Positions 33,568 to 42,186 of a stretch of 64,000 bases of DNA are shown piece by piece. Position 1 is the stretch's first letter. Each line of letters opens with the position of its first letter. A program made the position numbers and the translations under genes. This stretch comes from CPC320 sp002684375 (GTDB lineage: Bacteria; Pseudomonadota; Alphaproteobacteria; Rhodobacterales; Rhodobacteraceae), in contig CBFIHZ010000021.1 of NCBI GenBank assembly GCA_965662545.1, positions 8,455-72,454 of the forward strand, written 5' to 3'. The notes under the pieces were generated by a model. That model saw only the letters and a list, made by a program, of their open reading frames with translations. It did no database searches and was not told the DNA's origin.

Positions 33568-35196
33568 ATGCGTCACGGTGGCCAGATTTTAATTGATCAA
33601 TTAAAAATTCAAGGCGTTGAACGGGTATTTTGTGTACCTGGCGAGAGCTATCTAGCGGCGTTAGATGGGCTATATGACAGCGGCATTGACACAGTGATCG
33701 GCCGTCAGGAAGGCGGGGTTGCGATGATGGCCGAGGCGCATGGTAAACTGACCGGCGCGCCGGGTATCGCTTTTGTGACCCGGGGGCCCGGTGCGACGAA
33801 TGCTTCGGCTGGTGTACATGTGGCCTCGCAAGATAGCACGCCGATGATTCTTTTTATTGGCCAAGTGGCCAGTGATCAGAAGGACCGTGAGGCATTTCAA
33901 GAGATTGATTACGGGCAGATGTTTGGATCCATTGCGAAATGGGTGGCGCAGATTGATCGTACGGACCGGATTGTGGAATATGTCTCGCGCGCGTTTCACA
34001 TCGCCCAGTCGGGGCGGCCCGGACCGGTGGTTTTGGCGCTACCCGAAGATATGCTCTCGGCTGTGTCAGAGGTTGGTGACGCGCCAAAAGCTCGCGGGGC
34101 GGTGCCCGCGGCATCTGGCGTGGCTGCGGTTGAGATTGCCGCGCGGTTGCAGGCTGCCGAGAAACCCTTGGTGATTGTCGGGGGCGGAGTGTGGTCAGCG
34201 CAAGCTGCCGCAGATTTGGCGCGGTTTGCCACCCGATTTGAGCTGCCGGTCGGGACGGCGTTTCGGCGTCAGGATTACTTTGATAACCAGCATTCGCATT
34301 ACGCGGGCGATGTCGGTATAGGAATCAACCCGGCCTTGGCGGCTAAAGTAAAGCAGGCAGACGTCATTCTGGCGCTGGGCACCCGTTTGGGTGAGATCAC
34401 CAGCAGTGGCTATAGTCTTTTTGATATCCCAAATCCACAGCAGCGGCTGATACATGTCTATCCCGACGCGACCGAATTGGGTCGTATTTATCGTGCAGAT
34501 CAGGCTGTTGCCTGTTCGCCAATTGATATGGTGCGCGCGCTGGCAGAGTTGGAACCTGACACCCCGCTGTGTGATAGCACCTGGCGGCAAGGTTTTCATC
34601 AAGCCTATCGTGCCTGGAGTGCACCACAGCACAGCGTTGGCGCTGTCAAAATGGAACAGATCATTGGCCATGTGAACGAAGTTTTGCCCAAGACAGCGAT
34701 TTTGACCAATGGCGCTGGTAATTATGCGGCCTGGCTGCATCGCTATTTCGATTATAAAACCTATGGGAGCCAGCTTGCGCCCACCAGCGGGTCAATGGGG
34801 TATGGTTTGCCGGCGGCCGTGGCGGCGAAACTGAACCATCGCAATCGTGAGGTGATTTGTTTCGCGGGAGATGGGTGTTTCCAGATGACCATGCAGGAAT
34901 TTGGGACGGCAGCGCAATATGGCGCAAATATTGTGGTGATCATTTCCAATAATGGCATTTACGGCACAATTCGCATGCATCAGGAACAGCATTATCCCGG
35001 CCGGGTTTCGGGAACTGTGATGCATAATCCTCAGTTTGCAGCCCTCGCCCAAAGTTATGGCGGGCATGGCGAGGTGGTGCGCCAAACTGACGACTTTCCA
35101 GCCGCTTTTGAGCGCGCTCGCACCAGTAATCTGCCAGCGATTATCGAGCTGATTACCGACTCGCGGGCCCTGTCGCCGCGGCTGAACCTGCCGTAA
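33568..35196 (+). CDS. Thiamine-diphosphate-dependent enzyme (acetolactate synthase-like)
   Basis: 542 aa with the three-domain ThDP order. The N-terminal Pyr domain carries the catalytic Glu in CVPGESYLAALD. The central domain starts around residue 190 (EKPLVIVGGGVWSAQAA). The C-terminal PP domain contains the motif CFAGDGCFQMTMQE...SNNG near 430-470. It resembles IlvB-type acetolactate synthases, but with no small subunit (ilvN) nearby it is more likely one of the related decarboxylases or carboligases. It is convergent with the acyl-CoA dehydrogenase gene. Substrate uncertain. Confidence 0.8.
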   Translation: MRHGGQILIDQLKIQGVERVFCVPGESYLAALDGLYDSGIDTVIGRQEGGVAMMAEAHGKLTGAPGIAFVTRGPGATNASAGVHVASQDSTPMILFIGQVASDQKDREAFQEIDYGQMFGSIAKWVAQIDRTDRIVEYVSRAFHIAQSGRPGPVVLALPEDMLSAVSEVGDAPKARGAVPAASGVAAVEIAARLQAAEKPLVIVGGGVWSAQAAADLARFATRFELPVGTAFRRQDYFDNQHSHYAGDVGIGINPALAAKVKQADVILALGTRLGEITSSGYSLFDIPNPQQRLIHVYPDATELGRIYRADQAVACSPIDMVRALAELEPDTPLCDSTWRQGFHQAYRAWSAPQHSVGAVKMEQIIGHVNEVLPKTAILTNGAGNYAAWLHRYFDYKTYGSQLAPTSGSMGYGLPAAVAAKLNHRNREVICFAGDGCFQMTMQEFGTAAQYGANIVVIISNNGIYGTIRMHQEQHYPGRVSGTVMHNPQFAALAQSYGGHGEVVRQTDDFPAAFERARTSNLPAIIELITDSRALSPRLNLP

Positions 35197-35211
35197 TTTC
35201 AGGGTGCTGCT

Positions 35212-36897
35212 CTATCCGAGTAAACGGCGCGCGATGACCTGCGCCTGAATTTCGGCGGCGCCTTCAAAGATATTGAGAATGCGGGCATCACACAGCACCC
35301 GGCTGATTTTATATTCCAGCGCAAAGCCATTGCCGCCATGGATTTGCAAACTGTTGTCGGCAGCCGACCACGCGGTACGCGCGCCAAGCAGTTTTGCCAT
35401 GCCCGCCTCCATGTCGCAGCGACGGTCGTTGTCTTTTTCAAAGGCGCTGAAATAAGTCAGTTGCCGGGCAAGCATGATTTCAACGGCCATCATGGCCAGT
35501 TTTCCCGAGACTCGGGGGAAATCAATCAAGGACTTGCCAAATTGTTTGCGGTCCTTGGCGTATTGCATGCCCAAATCCAGCGCGCATTGGGCCACACCAA
35601 CGGCGCGGGCGGCGGTTTGGATACGCGCAGATTCGAAGGTCTGCATCAACTGCTTAAACCCTTTGCCCTCTTCTCCACCCAGCAGGTTTTCGCCTTTGAC
35701 ATGGAAATTGTCGAAGGCCAACTCATATTCCTTCATCCCGCGATATCCCAAAACTTCTATTTCACCGCCGGTCATTCCGGTTGTGGGGAAGGGCACCGCG
35801 TCGGTGCCGGGGTTTTTTTCGGCCAGAAACATCGACAGGCCGCGATGGTCGGTGCTGTCGGGGTTGGTGCGCGCCAAAAGGGTCATAACATGGGTGCGGG
35901 CCGCGTGGGTGATCCAAGTTTTATTGCCCGTGATGCGGTAATCATCGCCGTCTTTGGTGGCGCGGGTCCGCAAAGCGCCCAAATCCGATCCGGTATTGGG
36001 CTCGGTAAACACCGCAGTTGGCAAAATTTCAGCACTTGCCAGTTTGGGCAGCCAGGTTTGCTTTTGTGTCTGGGTGCCGCCACATATAATCAACTCTGCG
36101 GCGATTTCGGAACGGGTCGCCAGCGACCCCACGCCAATATAGCCGCGCGACAGTTCCTCAGACACCACGGCCATCGAGGCTTTTGACAGGCCATACCCGC
36201 CAAATTCTTCTGGAATGGTTAACCCAAATACGCCCATTTCAGCCAGCTCTTGGATGATTTCCATCGGGATCAACTCGTCCTTGAGGTGCCATTCATGGGC
36301 ATAGGGCTCAACCCGCTCGGCGGCATAGCGGTAAAACTGTTCCCGAATCATTTCGAGCTCATCGTCAAGACCACAGGCACCGGTGGTGATATTGGCCGAT
36401 TGTTCTTGCATTAAGGCAACCAAACGGGTTCGCGCGGCTTGCGAGTTGCCCGACCGGGTTAGCGCTATAATTTCTGGCGTTCGCATCCTGTCGATATCTC
36501 GCTGCGACGGAACGATATCTTGCAGTCGTAAAATTTCGCTTTGGCTGATTGGAATGCCGCCTAGGATCTGTCCGAGATATTCACCAAATGCGATTTGTAA
36601 AAGTAGCTGTTCTACCTCGCCAAATTTCTCTTCGGTTTGCAGGGCGGTCGCCCATCGTTGCATCTGCTGCAGGGCCTCGACGTAAGTTGCCAACCAGGCC
36701 AACCCATGGGTTGCAGTTTGGTGTTGTTCGATGAGCTGAGACGAGATGTGCCCGTCCGAGGTGACAAGCGTCCGGACATATGAGGTTGCAGACTCGAGAA
36801 GAGAGGCACATGGCGATAAGGCTGCAGAAGTCAGTTGCAGCGCGCCGGGCAGAATCGCTGAATCTTCAAAGGTCATATCTTGTCCATCATGGGCCAT
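35212..36897 (-). CDS. mcd: Acyl-CoA dehydrogenase, probably (2S)-methylsuccinyl-CoA dehydrogenase
   Basis: 561 aa from ATG 36897, which has AAGGAGAG upstream. It is about 170 residues longer than ordinary acyl-CoA dehydrogenases. The extra N-terminal part holds HGLAWLATYVEALQQMQRW and a helical block, as I know from Mcd of the ethylmalonyl-CoA pathway. The C-terminal domain is standard: FTEPNTGSDLGALRTRA, ITHAARTHVMTLLA, KDRKQFGKSL, and the family ending FEGAAEIQAQVIARRLLG. Mcd oxidises (2S)-methylsuccinyl-CoA to mesaconyl-CoA, using FAD and ETF. The assignment rests on the N-terminal extension; a plain acyl-CoA dehydrogenase is the alternative. Confidence 0.78.
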   Translation of the reverse strand: MAHDGQDMTFEDSAILPGALQLTSAALSPCASLLESATSYVRTLVTSDGHISSQLIEQHQTATHGLAWLATYVEALQQMQRWATALQTEEKFGEVEQLLLQIAFGEYLGQILGGIPISQSEILRLQDIVPSQRDIDRMRTPEIIALTRSGNSQAARTRLVALMQEQSANITTGACGLDDELEMIREQFYRYAAERVEPYAHEWHLKDELIPMEIIQELAEMGVFGLTIPEEFGGYGLSKASMAVVSEELSRGYIGVGSLATRSEIAAELIICGGTQTQKQTWLPKLASAEILPTAVFTEPNTGSDLGALRTRATKDGDDYRITGNKTWITHAARTHVMTLLARTNPDSTDHRGLSMFLAEKNPGTDAVPFPTTGMTGGEIEVLGYRGMKEYELAFDNFHVKGENLLGGEEGKGFKQLMQTFESARIQTAARAVGVAQCALDLGMQYAKDRKQFGKSLIDFPRVSGKLAMMAVEIMLARQLTYFSAFEKDNDRRCDMEAGMAKLLGARTAWSAADNSLQIHGGNGFALEYKISRVLCDARILNIFEGAAEIQAQVIARRLLG

Positions 36898-37028
36898 GTC
36901 TTTACTCTCCTTCACCAGAACCAACAATATAATCCCTTCGCAGTTGCAGCGCAATATAGATACCAGAAATAGTACAAATTTATTACAAAAGTTGCGTGAA
37001 TAAATTATTTGGCCAGCCGTGATCGTTT

Positions 37029-37805
37029 GTGTTACCCGAAGCCATGATGCCATTAGAATTTGATTTGTTTACTTGGACGGTGGCTTTCTGTGTCGCTATG
37101 GTGGCTGGCCTCGTCAAAGGCATCGTTGGGTTTGCTTTACCGATGATCTTTATTTCCGGTTTAAGCATTGTGATGCCGCCTGAGACCGCATTGGGCGCTT
37201 TGATTATCCCCGCTTTTATCGCCAACGGGTTGCAGGCATTGCGCCACGGCTTTGCTCTGGCACTTGCAACTGTGAAACAGTTTCGCATGTTCCTGATTTC
37301 GGGAGGGGTTTGCCTGATGGCAAGCGCCCAGTTTGTCTTGATGTTGTCGCCTGAAATGTTGTTTCTTCTGCTTGGCTTTCCGGTCACATTTTTTGCTTTT
37401 TGGCAGCTGATCAAAATTGATGTTTTCCAAGTTGAGCGCAGCCGTGAAAAAGACATACTGATGGGGGGGATCGCCGGTCTGATTGGCGGCGTTTCCGGTA
37501 TTTGGGGGCCGCCAACGGTTATGTATCTGACCGCGATTGCACTTCCAAAAGCCGATAAAATTCGAATACAGGGCGTGATATACGGGTTAGGCGCTGTCGC
37601 TTTGATTGTGGCACATCTTGGTTCGGGCGTATTGCACAGTCAGGTTTTGACCGTTTCTGCGCTGCTTGTTGCACCGACCCTCTTGGGGTTTTGGGTCGGA
37701 GATAAATTTCAGGGCCGTATCAATCAGGCCACCTTCCGCAGGTTGACTCTATGTATTCTCTTGGTGGCCGGACTCAACCTGTTACGCCGAGGGATGGGTG
37801 GTTGA
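37029..37805 (+). CDS. TSUP-family membrane transporter (TauE/SafE)
   Basis: 258 aa from GTG 37029; ATG 37044 or 37047 are alternatives. It has about eight membrane helices. The repeated TSUP signature appears as GLVKGIVGFALPMIF and, in the second half, GGIAGLIGGVSGIWGPPTV. Members export sulfite, sulfoacetate or other organic anions. The substrate is unknown. It is divergent from the mcd-type gene across about 130 bp. Confidence 0.83.
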   Translation: MLPEAMMPLEFDLFTWTVAFCVAMVAGLVKGIVGFALPMIFISGLSIVMPPETALGALIIPAFIANGLQALRHGFALALATVKQFRMFLISGGVCLMASAQFVLMLSPEMLFLLLGFPVTFFAFWQLIKIDVFQVERSREKDILMGGIAGLIGGVSGIWGPPTVMYLTAIALPKADKIRIQGVIYGLGAVALIVAHLGSGVLHSQVLTVSALLVAPTLLGFWVGDKFQGRINQATFRRLTLCILLVAGLNLLRRGMGG

Positions 37806-37831
37806 TCACTCAAAAGAACTTGTGGTGTTAT

Positions 37832-38194
37832 TTAGACTATTTTTGGTGCAGTGCTGGCCAGCTCATTTATAAATGTCCGGATTTGGGTGCGCAGTCGTGC
37901 ATCCTCAATGCGCGTGAACATCGAGGCAATTTTGGTTGCTTCGTCATCAAGGGCGCGTTCGCTTTCGTTTGGCGAATTTTCCAGCCCCTCAAAGAAAAAG
38001 GCGGGCGGAACATTCAGTATGTGCGACAATTCGAACAGGCGGCTCGCTGAAATTCTATTGCGGCCAAGTTCGTATTTTTGGACTTGCTGGAAAGAAATTT
38101 TCAAACCTTGCGCGACGTCGGTCTGCGTCAGGTTTCGTAAGATGCGCATGCGTTTTAATTGTTGTCCAACATGAATATCGACAGGGTGAGACAT
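37832..38194 (-). CDS. Xre-family helix-turn-helix regulator
   Basis: 120 aa. The HTH_3 domain covers residues ~10-65 (QQLKRMRILRNLTQTDVA, FQQVQKYELGRNRIS, LFELSHILNVPPAFFF). The C-terminal ~50 residues are helical, ending with TFINELAS. It belongs to the single-domain Xre group abundant in Rhodobacterales. The target is unknown, but inverted repeats lie in its upstream region, which it shares with the divergent LysR-like gene. Confidence 0.85.
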   Translation of the reverse strand: MSHPVDIHVGQQLKRMRILRNLTQTDVAQGLKISFQQVQKYELGRNRISASRLFELSHILNVPPAFFFEGLENSPNESERALDDEATKIASMFTRIEDARLRTQIRTFINELASTAPKIV

Positions 38195-38197
38195 ATA

Positions 38198-38229
38198 ATA
38201 TTCCTAAATTGCTACCTTTACGGGAATAT
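38198..38229. promoter_or_regulatory. Inverted repeat just upstream of the Xre gene
   Basis: ATATTCC (38198-38204) and GGAATAT (38223-38229), with an 18-bp spacer, lie directly in front of the Xre start codon. A second pair, TATCATC (38307-38313) and GATGATA (38338-38344), with GGTA/TACC arms inside, lies upstream of the LysR-like gene. Both are candidate regulator sites in a very AT-rich divergent promoter region (38195-38415). Confidence 0.35.
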
Positions 38230-38415
38230 CTGATTCCAAATATCGATCAATTAGTTACAAATAGTTGCATATGAGTTAATTATCATCCATGCTAGAGTGA
38301 TACTTTTATCATCAGGTATTAAGTTTTTACCAACCTCGATGATATGTGGTTTATCAGTATACGAGTTTGCGAAGTTTACGCGCCGGTTCTTTTCACACAA
38401 GGAAAATTAATCACT

Positions 38416-39270
38416 ATGAAAAAGATCCAGTGCCAGTCAATTTTGTTTGAGCTTTTACGATCATTTTCGACGCTTGCGCGGACGTTGAACCTGTCAAAAG
38501 CGGTGCGTGAGCTGGGAAGTACGCGTCAGACAGTGCGGCGTCATATTTATTTGCTGGAAGAGGCTCGGGGCGAGAAACTGTTCTCTGTTGAGGACCGTCA
38601 GTACCGGCTAACCGCAGCAGGCCGTGCCTCGTTGCAGGGAGCGGAGGAAATTTTATCCTTCGGAGAGGCGTGGCTTGGTCGTAGTTTGAGCCATAAAGAC
38701 AGGTTGGTATCTATTAATATCACTGGCAAGGATCCCGATGATCATTTTTATTTCCTACAGGAACACCCGATCAGCACTCTGTGGCAGAGCAAATCTGATT
38801 TGTTGAAGTCAGCTTTGCAAAGCTGGACGTTGGCAGAAGGTCAGATCGAACACTCAGCCTTTGAAAAGATACGACCCTATACAATGATTTTTCGTCGGCA
38901 TGAGCAGGATTGGCTTTGCACAGAGGTCGGGCAACTTTCGGTGTATTCGGATTGGTTTGGTAAAGAATGGGCCCTCAGCACGGTTGGGCGCTCTTTGTCC
39001 AGTTTACCTGGAGGAGGGGGGTTTCCCTCACTTTTGCGGCAACCTTTTGATGCTATTTTTATCAACCACGGCTTGCGATATGACCACATTGTTACGCAGA
39101 TAACTCAGGGCCGAGATGGCGATTTGCATCTGGCCTGTTATGATCGTTTGCTTATGGGCGCGCGGTTTCCCGACAACAGTTTTGCTTTGCTGTCGATTGT
39201 GCACCAGACCAAAGCTATTGATATTAAAGGCCTACCAGAAAATGTAAAAAAAATGATAACTCAAACTTAA
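38416..39270 (+). CDS. LysR-like HTH regulator with atypical C-terminal part
   Basis: 284 aa from ATG 38416 (AAGGAA about 12 bases upstream); an in-frame start at 38344 adds 24 residues. The N-terminal wHTH (about 15-75) is LysR-like: LARTLNLSKAVRELGSTRQTVRRHI, at 19-43. The rest does not show the usual LysR substrate-binding signature and has aromatic-rich stretches (DDHFYFLQEHPISTLW, DWFGKEWAL). It is probably a transcriptional regulator with its own kind of sensing domain. It is 76 bp upstream of an unknown gene on the same strand; they may form an operon. Confidence 0.68.
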   Translation: MKKIQCQSILFELLRSFSTLARTLNLSKAVRELGSTRQTVRRHIYLLEEARGEKLFSVEDRQYRLTAAGRASLQGAEEILSFGEAWLGRSLSHKDRLVSINITGKDPDDHFYFLQEHPISTLWQSKSDLLKSALQSWTLAEGQIEHSAFEKIRPYTMIFRRHEQDWLCTEVGQLSVYSDWFGKEWALSTVGRSLSSLPGGGGFPSLLRQPFDAIFINHGLRYDHIVTQITQGRDGDLHLACYDRLLMGARFPDNSFALLSIVHQTKAIDIKGLPENVKKMITQT

Positions 39271-39346
39271 TTCCAAAGCACAGTTTGTGATACACTGGCA
39301 TTTATTCAAGACACTGTATTTTAAACTCAATGATTTGGGAGACATC

Positions 39347-40054
39347 ATGACCATTCAGGGCTTTAATAACGGCGAACAGATTTTTGCGACTGCGATGCAA
39401 ATTTTTAACCAGTTTGATATCACAATTGAAATCGGCTCAGACTTTAATAAATACCGGCGGTTGCTTCTTGAGCACCGGCCGCAACAACCGTTAGGGCCAC
39501 CTTTTGACCCTAATATTCATCAATTAAATGCAAAAAATGCATTTTGGTTGATTGCTAAAGGGCCTGATGGTGCGGTAATTCATACTCAGGCGATGCGTGT
39601 TCTAGATTTAAAATCATTTAGTTTAGCAGATCATTTGCGCGAATCTTTTCGCGGCTTTACGCCCGTCGGTCCTGACATCGATCTGGCAGCCTCGCGCTAT
39701 CGGGCCGGGCCCGGAGCACAGAAAATTTGCGGCACGGTGTGTTACCACGGCGAGTTATGGATGGATGATCGCCTCGGGGCGTACCGAGGGTCTGGGTTGA
39801 GCGCTGTGCTTGGCCGTTTTGCATTTTTAATCTGTGTCAAGCAGTTGTCACCGGATTATGTTTTCGGGTTTGTGGCTCGACCTGTTATTTTCAAAGGCTT
39901 AGCAGAACGGTTAGGATATATGCATAGCGAACCTGCCAGCATCCGGTGGCGGTTGCATAATAAAGACCGAGCCCTTGAAGGGTTTATGGTTTGGATGGCG
40001 CGCGATGATCTTCAGTTTATGATGACTATACCTCTGGTCGATTTGGTTGCTTGA
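39347..40054 (+). CDS. Unknown protein, possibly GNAT-fold
   Basis: 235 aa from ATG 39347, after TTGGGAGA. I recognise no family with confidence. Features seen: FDITIEIGSDFNKYR near the start, a YRAGPGAQKICGTVCYHGELWMDD segment at ~125-148 (two cysteines, one His, two Asp), then YRGSGLSAVLGRFAFLICVKQL, whose R-G-S-G-L-S resembles an acyl-CoA pyrophosphate loop of acetyltransferases, and GLAERLGYMHS, similar to GNAT motif B. It follows the LysR-like gene and is closed by a hairpin terminator at 40199. The gene pair is well suited for study. Confidence 0.65.
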   Translation: MTIQGFNNGEQIFATAMQIFNQFDITIEIGSDFNKYRRLLLEHRPQQPLGPPFDPNIHQLNAKNAFWLIAKGPDGAVIHTQAMRVLDLKSFSLADHLRESFRGFTPVGPDIDLAASRYRAGPGAQKICGTVCYHGELWMDDRLGAYRGSGLSAVLGRFAFLICVKQLSPDYVFGFVARPVIFKGLAERLGYMHSEPASIRWRLHNKDRALEGFMVWMARDDLQFMMTIPLVDLVA

Positions 40055-40198
40055 GCACAAGCCCCAAGCGGGTATCGCGAAATACCGGTTGCTATCCTTT
40101 GGCATTGAGCGGCAGGCACATTAACCAGTGACCGCTGTTCTTGACGCCCCTGTCAGATCTAGACCTCTCTGAACATCGAGGCGCGGGTCCGTCTCACT

Positions 40199-40228
40199 CC
40201 ACTGTCGCTGCAAGTCTGGCGACAGTGG
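40199..40228 (+). terminator. Terminator hairpin downstream of the unknown gene
   Basis: A perfect 10-bp stem CCACTGTCGC (40199-40208) / GCGACAGTGG (40219-40228) with a 10-nt loop. On the plus strand it is followed by TTTATAAAAG, a broken U-tract; the minus-strand side has none. It probably ends transcription from the 38.4-40.05 kb pair, before the convergent pckA. Confidence 0.7.
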
Positions 40229-40266
40229 TTTATAAAAGTGTTTTATGACTGTTTATGTCTGCCAAA

Positions 40267-41862
40267 TCAGATTGCAGCCGCTTTTACATCGTCTTTAATA
40301 TACGGTAGATACTGGGCAAAGTTATCGGCGAACATTTTCACCAGCTTGGTGGCCTGAATGTCATACTTGCCGCTGTCATCCCAAGTGCGACGCGGCGATA
40401 GCAAAACCTCTGCTACTCCGGGGGCGGTCACAGGCACCTCAAAGCCGAAGTTTTCGTCCTTGCGAAACTCTACTTTAGACAGAGATCCATCTAATGCCGC
40501 AGTGAGCAGGGCACGGGTGGCCCGGATGGGCATCCGGGATCCAGTCCCATAGGGACCTCCGGTCCAGCCGGTGTTCACCAACCAACAGGTCGCGCCATGG
40601 GCGCTGATCTTATCCCGCAATAAATTACCATAGATTTCCGGACGCCGGGGCATAAATGGCGCACCAAAACAGGTTGAAAAGGTTGGCTCGGGTTCTGTGA
40701 TACCGCGCTCGGTACCGGCAATTTTCGAAGTAAAGCCGGACAAAAAGTGATACATGGCTTGGGCGGGGGTTAGTCGGGCGATTGGTGGCAAAACCCCAAA
40801 AGCATCGCAGGTCAGCATGATAATATTTTTTGGGTGTCCACCCATCGCGTTTTCAGATGCGTTTGAAATATAGTGCATGGGATAGGCGCAACGCATATTC
40901 GCGGTTAGCTTATCATCTTTGAAATCCAGCTCTTTTGTTACCGGATCGAACACCATGTTTTCAATCACGGTGGCAAACTTTTTGGTGGTCGCATAGATTT
41001 CGGGTTCTGCCTCGGGGTTGAGGTTGATGGTTTTGGCATAACATCCGCCTTCAAAATTGAACGTGCCCCGCTCTGACCAGCCATGTTCGTCATCGCCGAT
41101 CAACGTGCGCGCTGGATCGGCCGAGAGTGTTGTTTTTCCTGTGCCACTGAGGCCAAAGAAGATCGCAGTGTCTACCGGGTTGTCTGTGGCGTGATTGGCC
41201 GAGCAGTGCATCGGCATGATCCCGGCCTCTGGCAATAGATAATTCAGTAACGTAAAGACGCATTTTTTATTTTCGCCGGCATATTCTGTTCCTGCGATTA
41301 GGATCATTTTTTCGGCAAAGTTCATCGCAATTACGGTTTCGCTGCGACAATCATGCCGCTTGGGGTCAGCTTTGAAACTTGGGCAGTTGATCACTGTGTA
41401 ATCGGCGATGAACTCTTCTAGGTCTTCGGCGTCTGGGCGGCGCAAAAGGTGACGGATGAACAGACCGTGCCACGCCAATTCGGTGATCATCCGCATGTTG
41501 ATCGCATGCTGTGCGTCTGCCCCGGCCACGAGATCTTGCACGCTATATTCGCGGCCTTTCATATGCTCAAACAAATCATCCTTCAGTCTTTGAAAACCGT
41601 CTTGTGACATCTTGGCGTTATTGTCCCACCAAATGGTGTCGTTGATATCGGGTGTTACAACAACATGCTTGTCTTTTGGCGAGCGACCAGTGAATTTTCC
41701 GGTCGAGACCAGCACGGTCCCACCCTGACCCAACTCGGCTTCTCCGCGCTTGATTGCCAGTTCTACCAGGGCAGGCTCTGGCAGGTTATAGTGTATTTTC
41801 CCAAGACTGTTGAGGCCCTGTGCCTCTAGTGTAAACTTTGGGTTCACCCGTCCAATTGCCAT
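40267..41862 (-). CDS. pckA: Phosphoenolpyruvate carboxykinase (ATP)
   Basis: 531 aa. Kinase-1a/P-loop is FGLSGTGKTTLS (about 240-251), kinase-2 is LIGDDEHGWS, and the PEPCK-specific stretch VNTGWTGGPYGTGSRMPI (positions ~435-452) contains Arg. It converts oxaloacetate plus ATP to PEP and CO2, the entry to gluconeogenesis from organic acids. It is transcribed away from chvI, an arrangement conserved in Alphaproteobacteria, where ChvGI and PTS-Ntr affect pckA expression. Confidence 0.97.
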   Translation of the reverse strand: MAIGRVNPKFTLEAQGLNSLGKIHYNLPEPALVELAIKRGEAELGQGGTVLVSTGKFTGRSPKDKHVVVTPDINDTIWWDNNAKMSQDGFQRLKDDLFEHMKGREYSVQDLVAGADAQHAINMRMITELAWHGLFIRHLLRRPDAEDLEEFIADYTVINCPSFKADPKRHDCRSETVIAMNFAEKMILIAGTEYAGENKKCVFTLLNYLLPEAGIMPMHCSANHATDNPVDTAIFFGLSGTGKTTLSADPARTLIGDDEHGWSERGTFNFEGGCYAKTINLNPEAEPEIYATTKKFATVIENMVFDPVTKELDFKDDKLTANMRCAYPMHYISNASENAMGGHPKNIIMLTCDAFGVLPPIARLTPAQAMYHFLSGFTSKIAGTERGITEPEPTFSTCFGAPFMPRRPEIYGNLLRDKISAHGATCWLVNTGWTGGPYGTGSRMPIRATRALLTAALDGSLSKVEFRKDENFGFEVPVTAPGVAEVLLSPRRTWDDSGKYDIQATKLVKMFADNFAQYLPYIKDDVKAAAI

Positions 41863-42186
41863 CTGCTCGCTCCTGCTGACTTGGTCTTTTCTGTCGCAAA
41901 ATCAGGCTCAAGCGCAGACCCTAACCCAACCTTTGAAAGTTGATAACATGTGTTTTTGACGGATGAACAGGGCACATTCACACCGTTAGCGCAACCAAAT
42001 GTAATTAACTTGGCTGAGGTTTCTTTTACGCGTCAAGAATGGGTGAGATTTAATTTTTTAGTGATAAAACTGCAAAATTGTTCATGGAAATTGAAATATG
42101 ATTCGCAGTTGAGGATTGAATATGATCTGGGAGATGATACATACAAAAGTAACTTTTTAATAATGCTTAGTGGGCTATTATATCAT
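41863..42186. promoter_or_regulatory. Divergent pckA / chvI intergenic region (324 bp)
   Basis: No gene is supported here. An open frame continues upstream of chvI to 41950, but that sequence does not resemble receiver proteins. The right half (42040-42180) is AT-rich and probably holds the chvI promoter. No Shine-Dalgarno is obvious in front of the chvI ATG. I could not define binding motifs. Confidence 0.4.

Noticed and set aside
35338..36186. 282-codon plus frame opposite the mcd-like gene
   Set aside because: Glycine/phenylalanine-rich, no family features, antisense to a clear acyl-CoA dehydrogenase; treated as shadow.
41950..42186. N-terminal extension of chvI
   Set aside because: The open frame continues upstream, but receiver-domain proteins begin at MARIALVDDD; the extra 79 codons are AT-rich promoter-like sequence.
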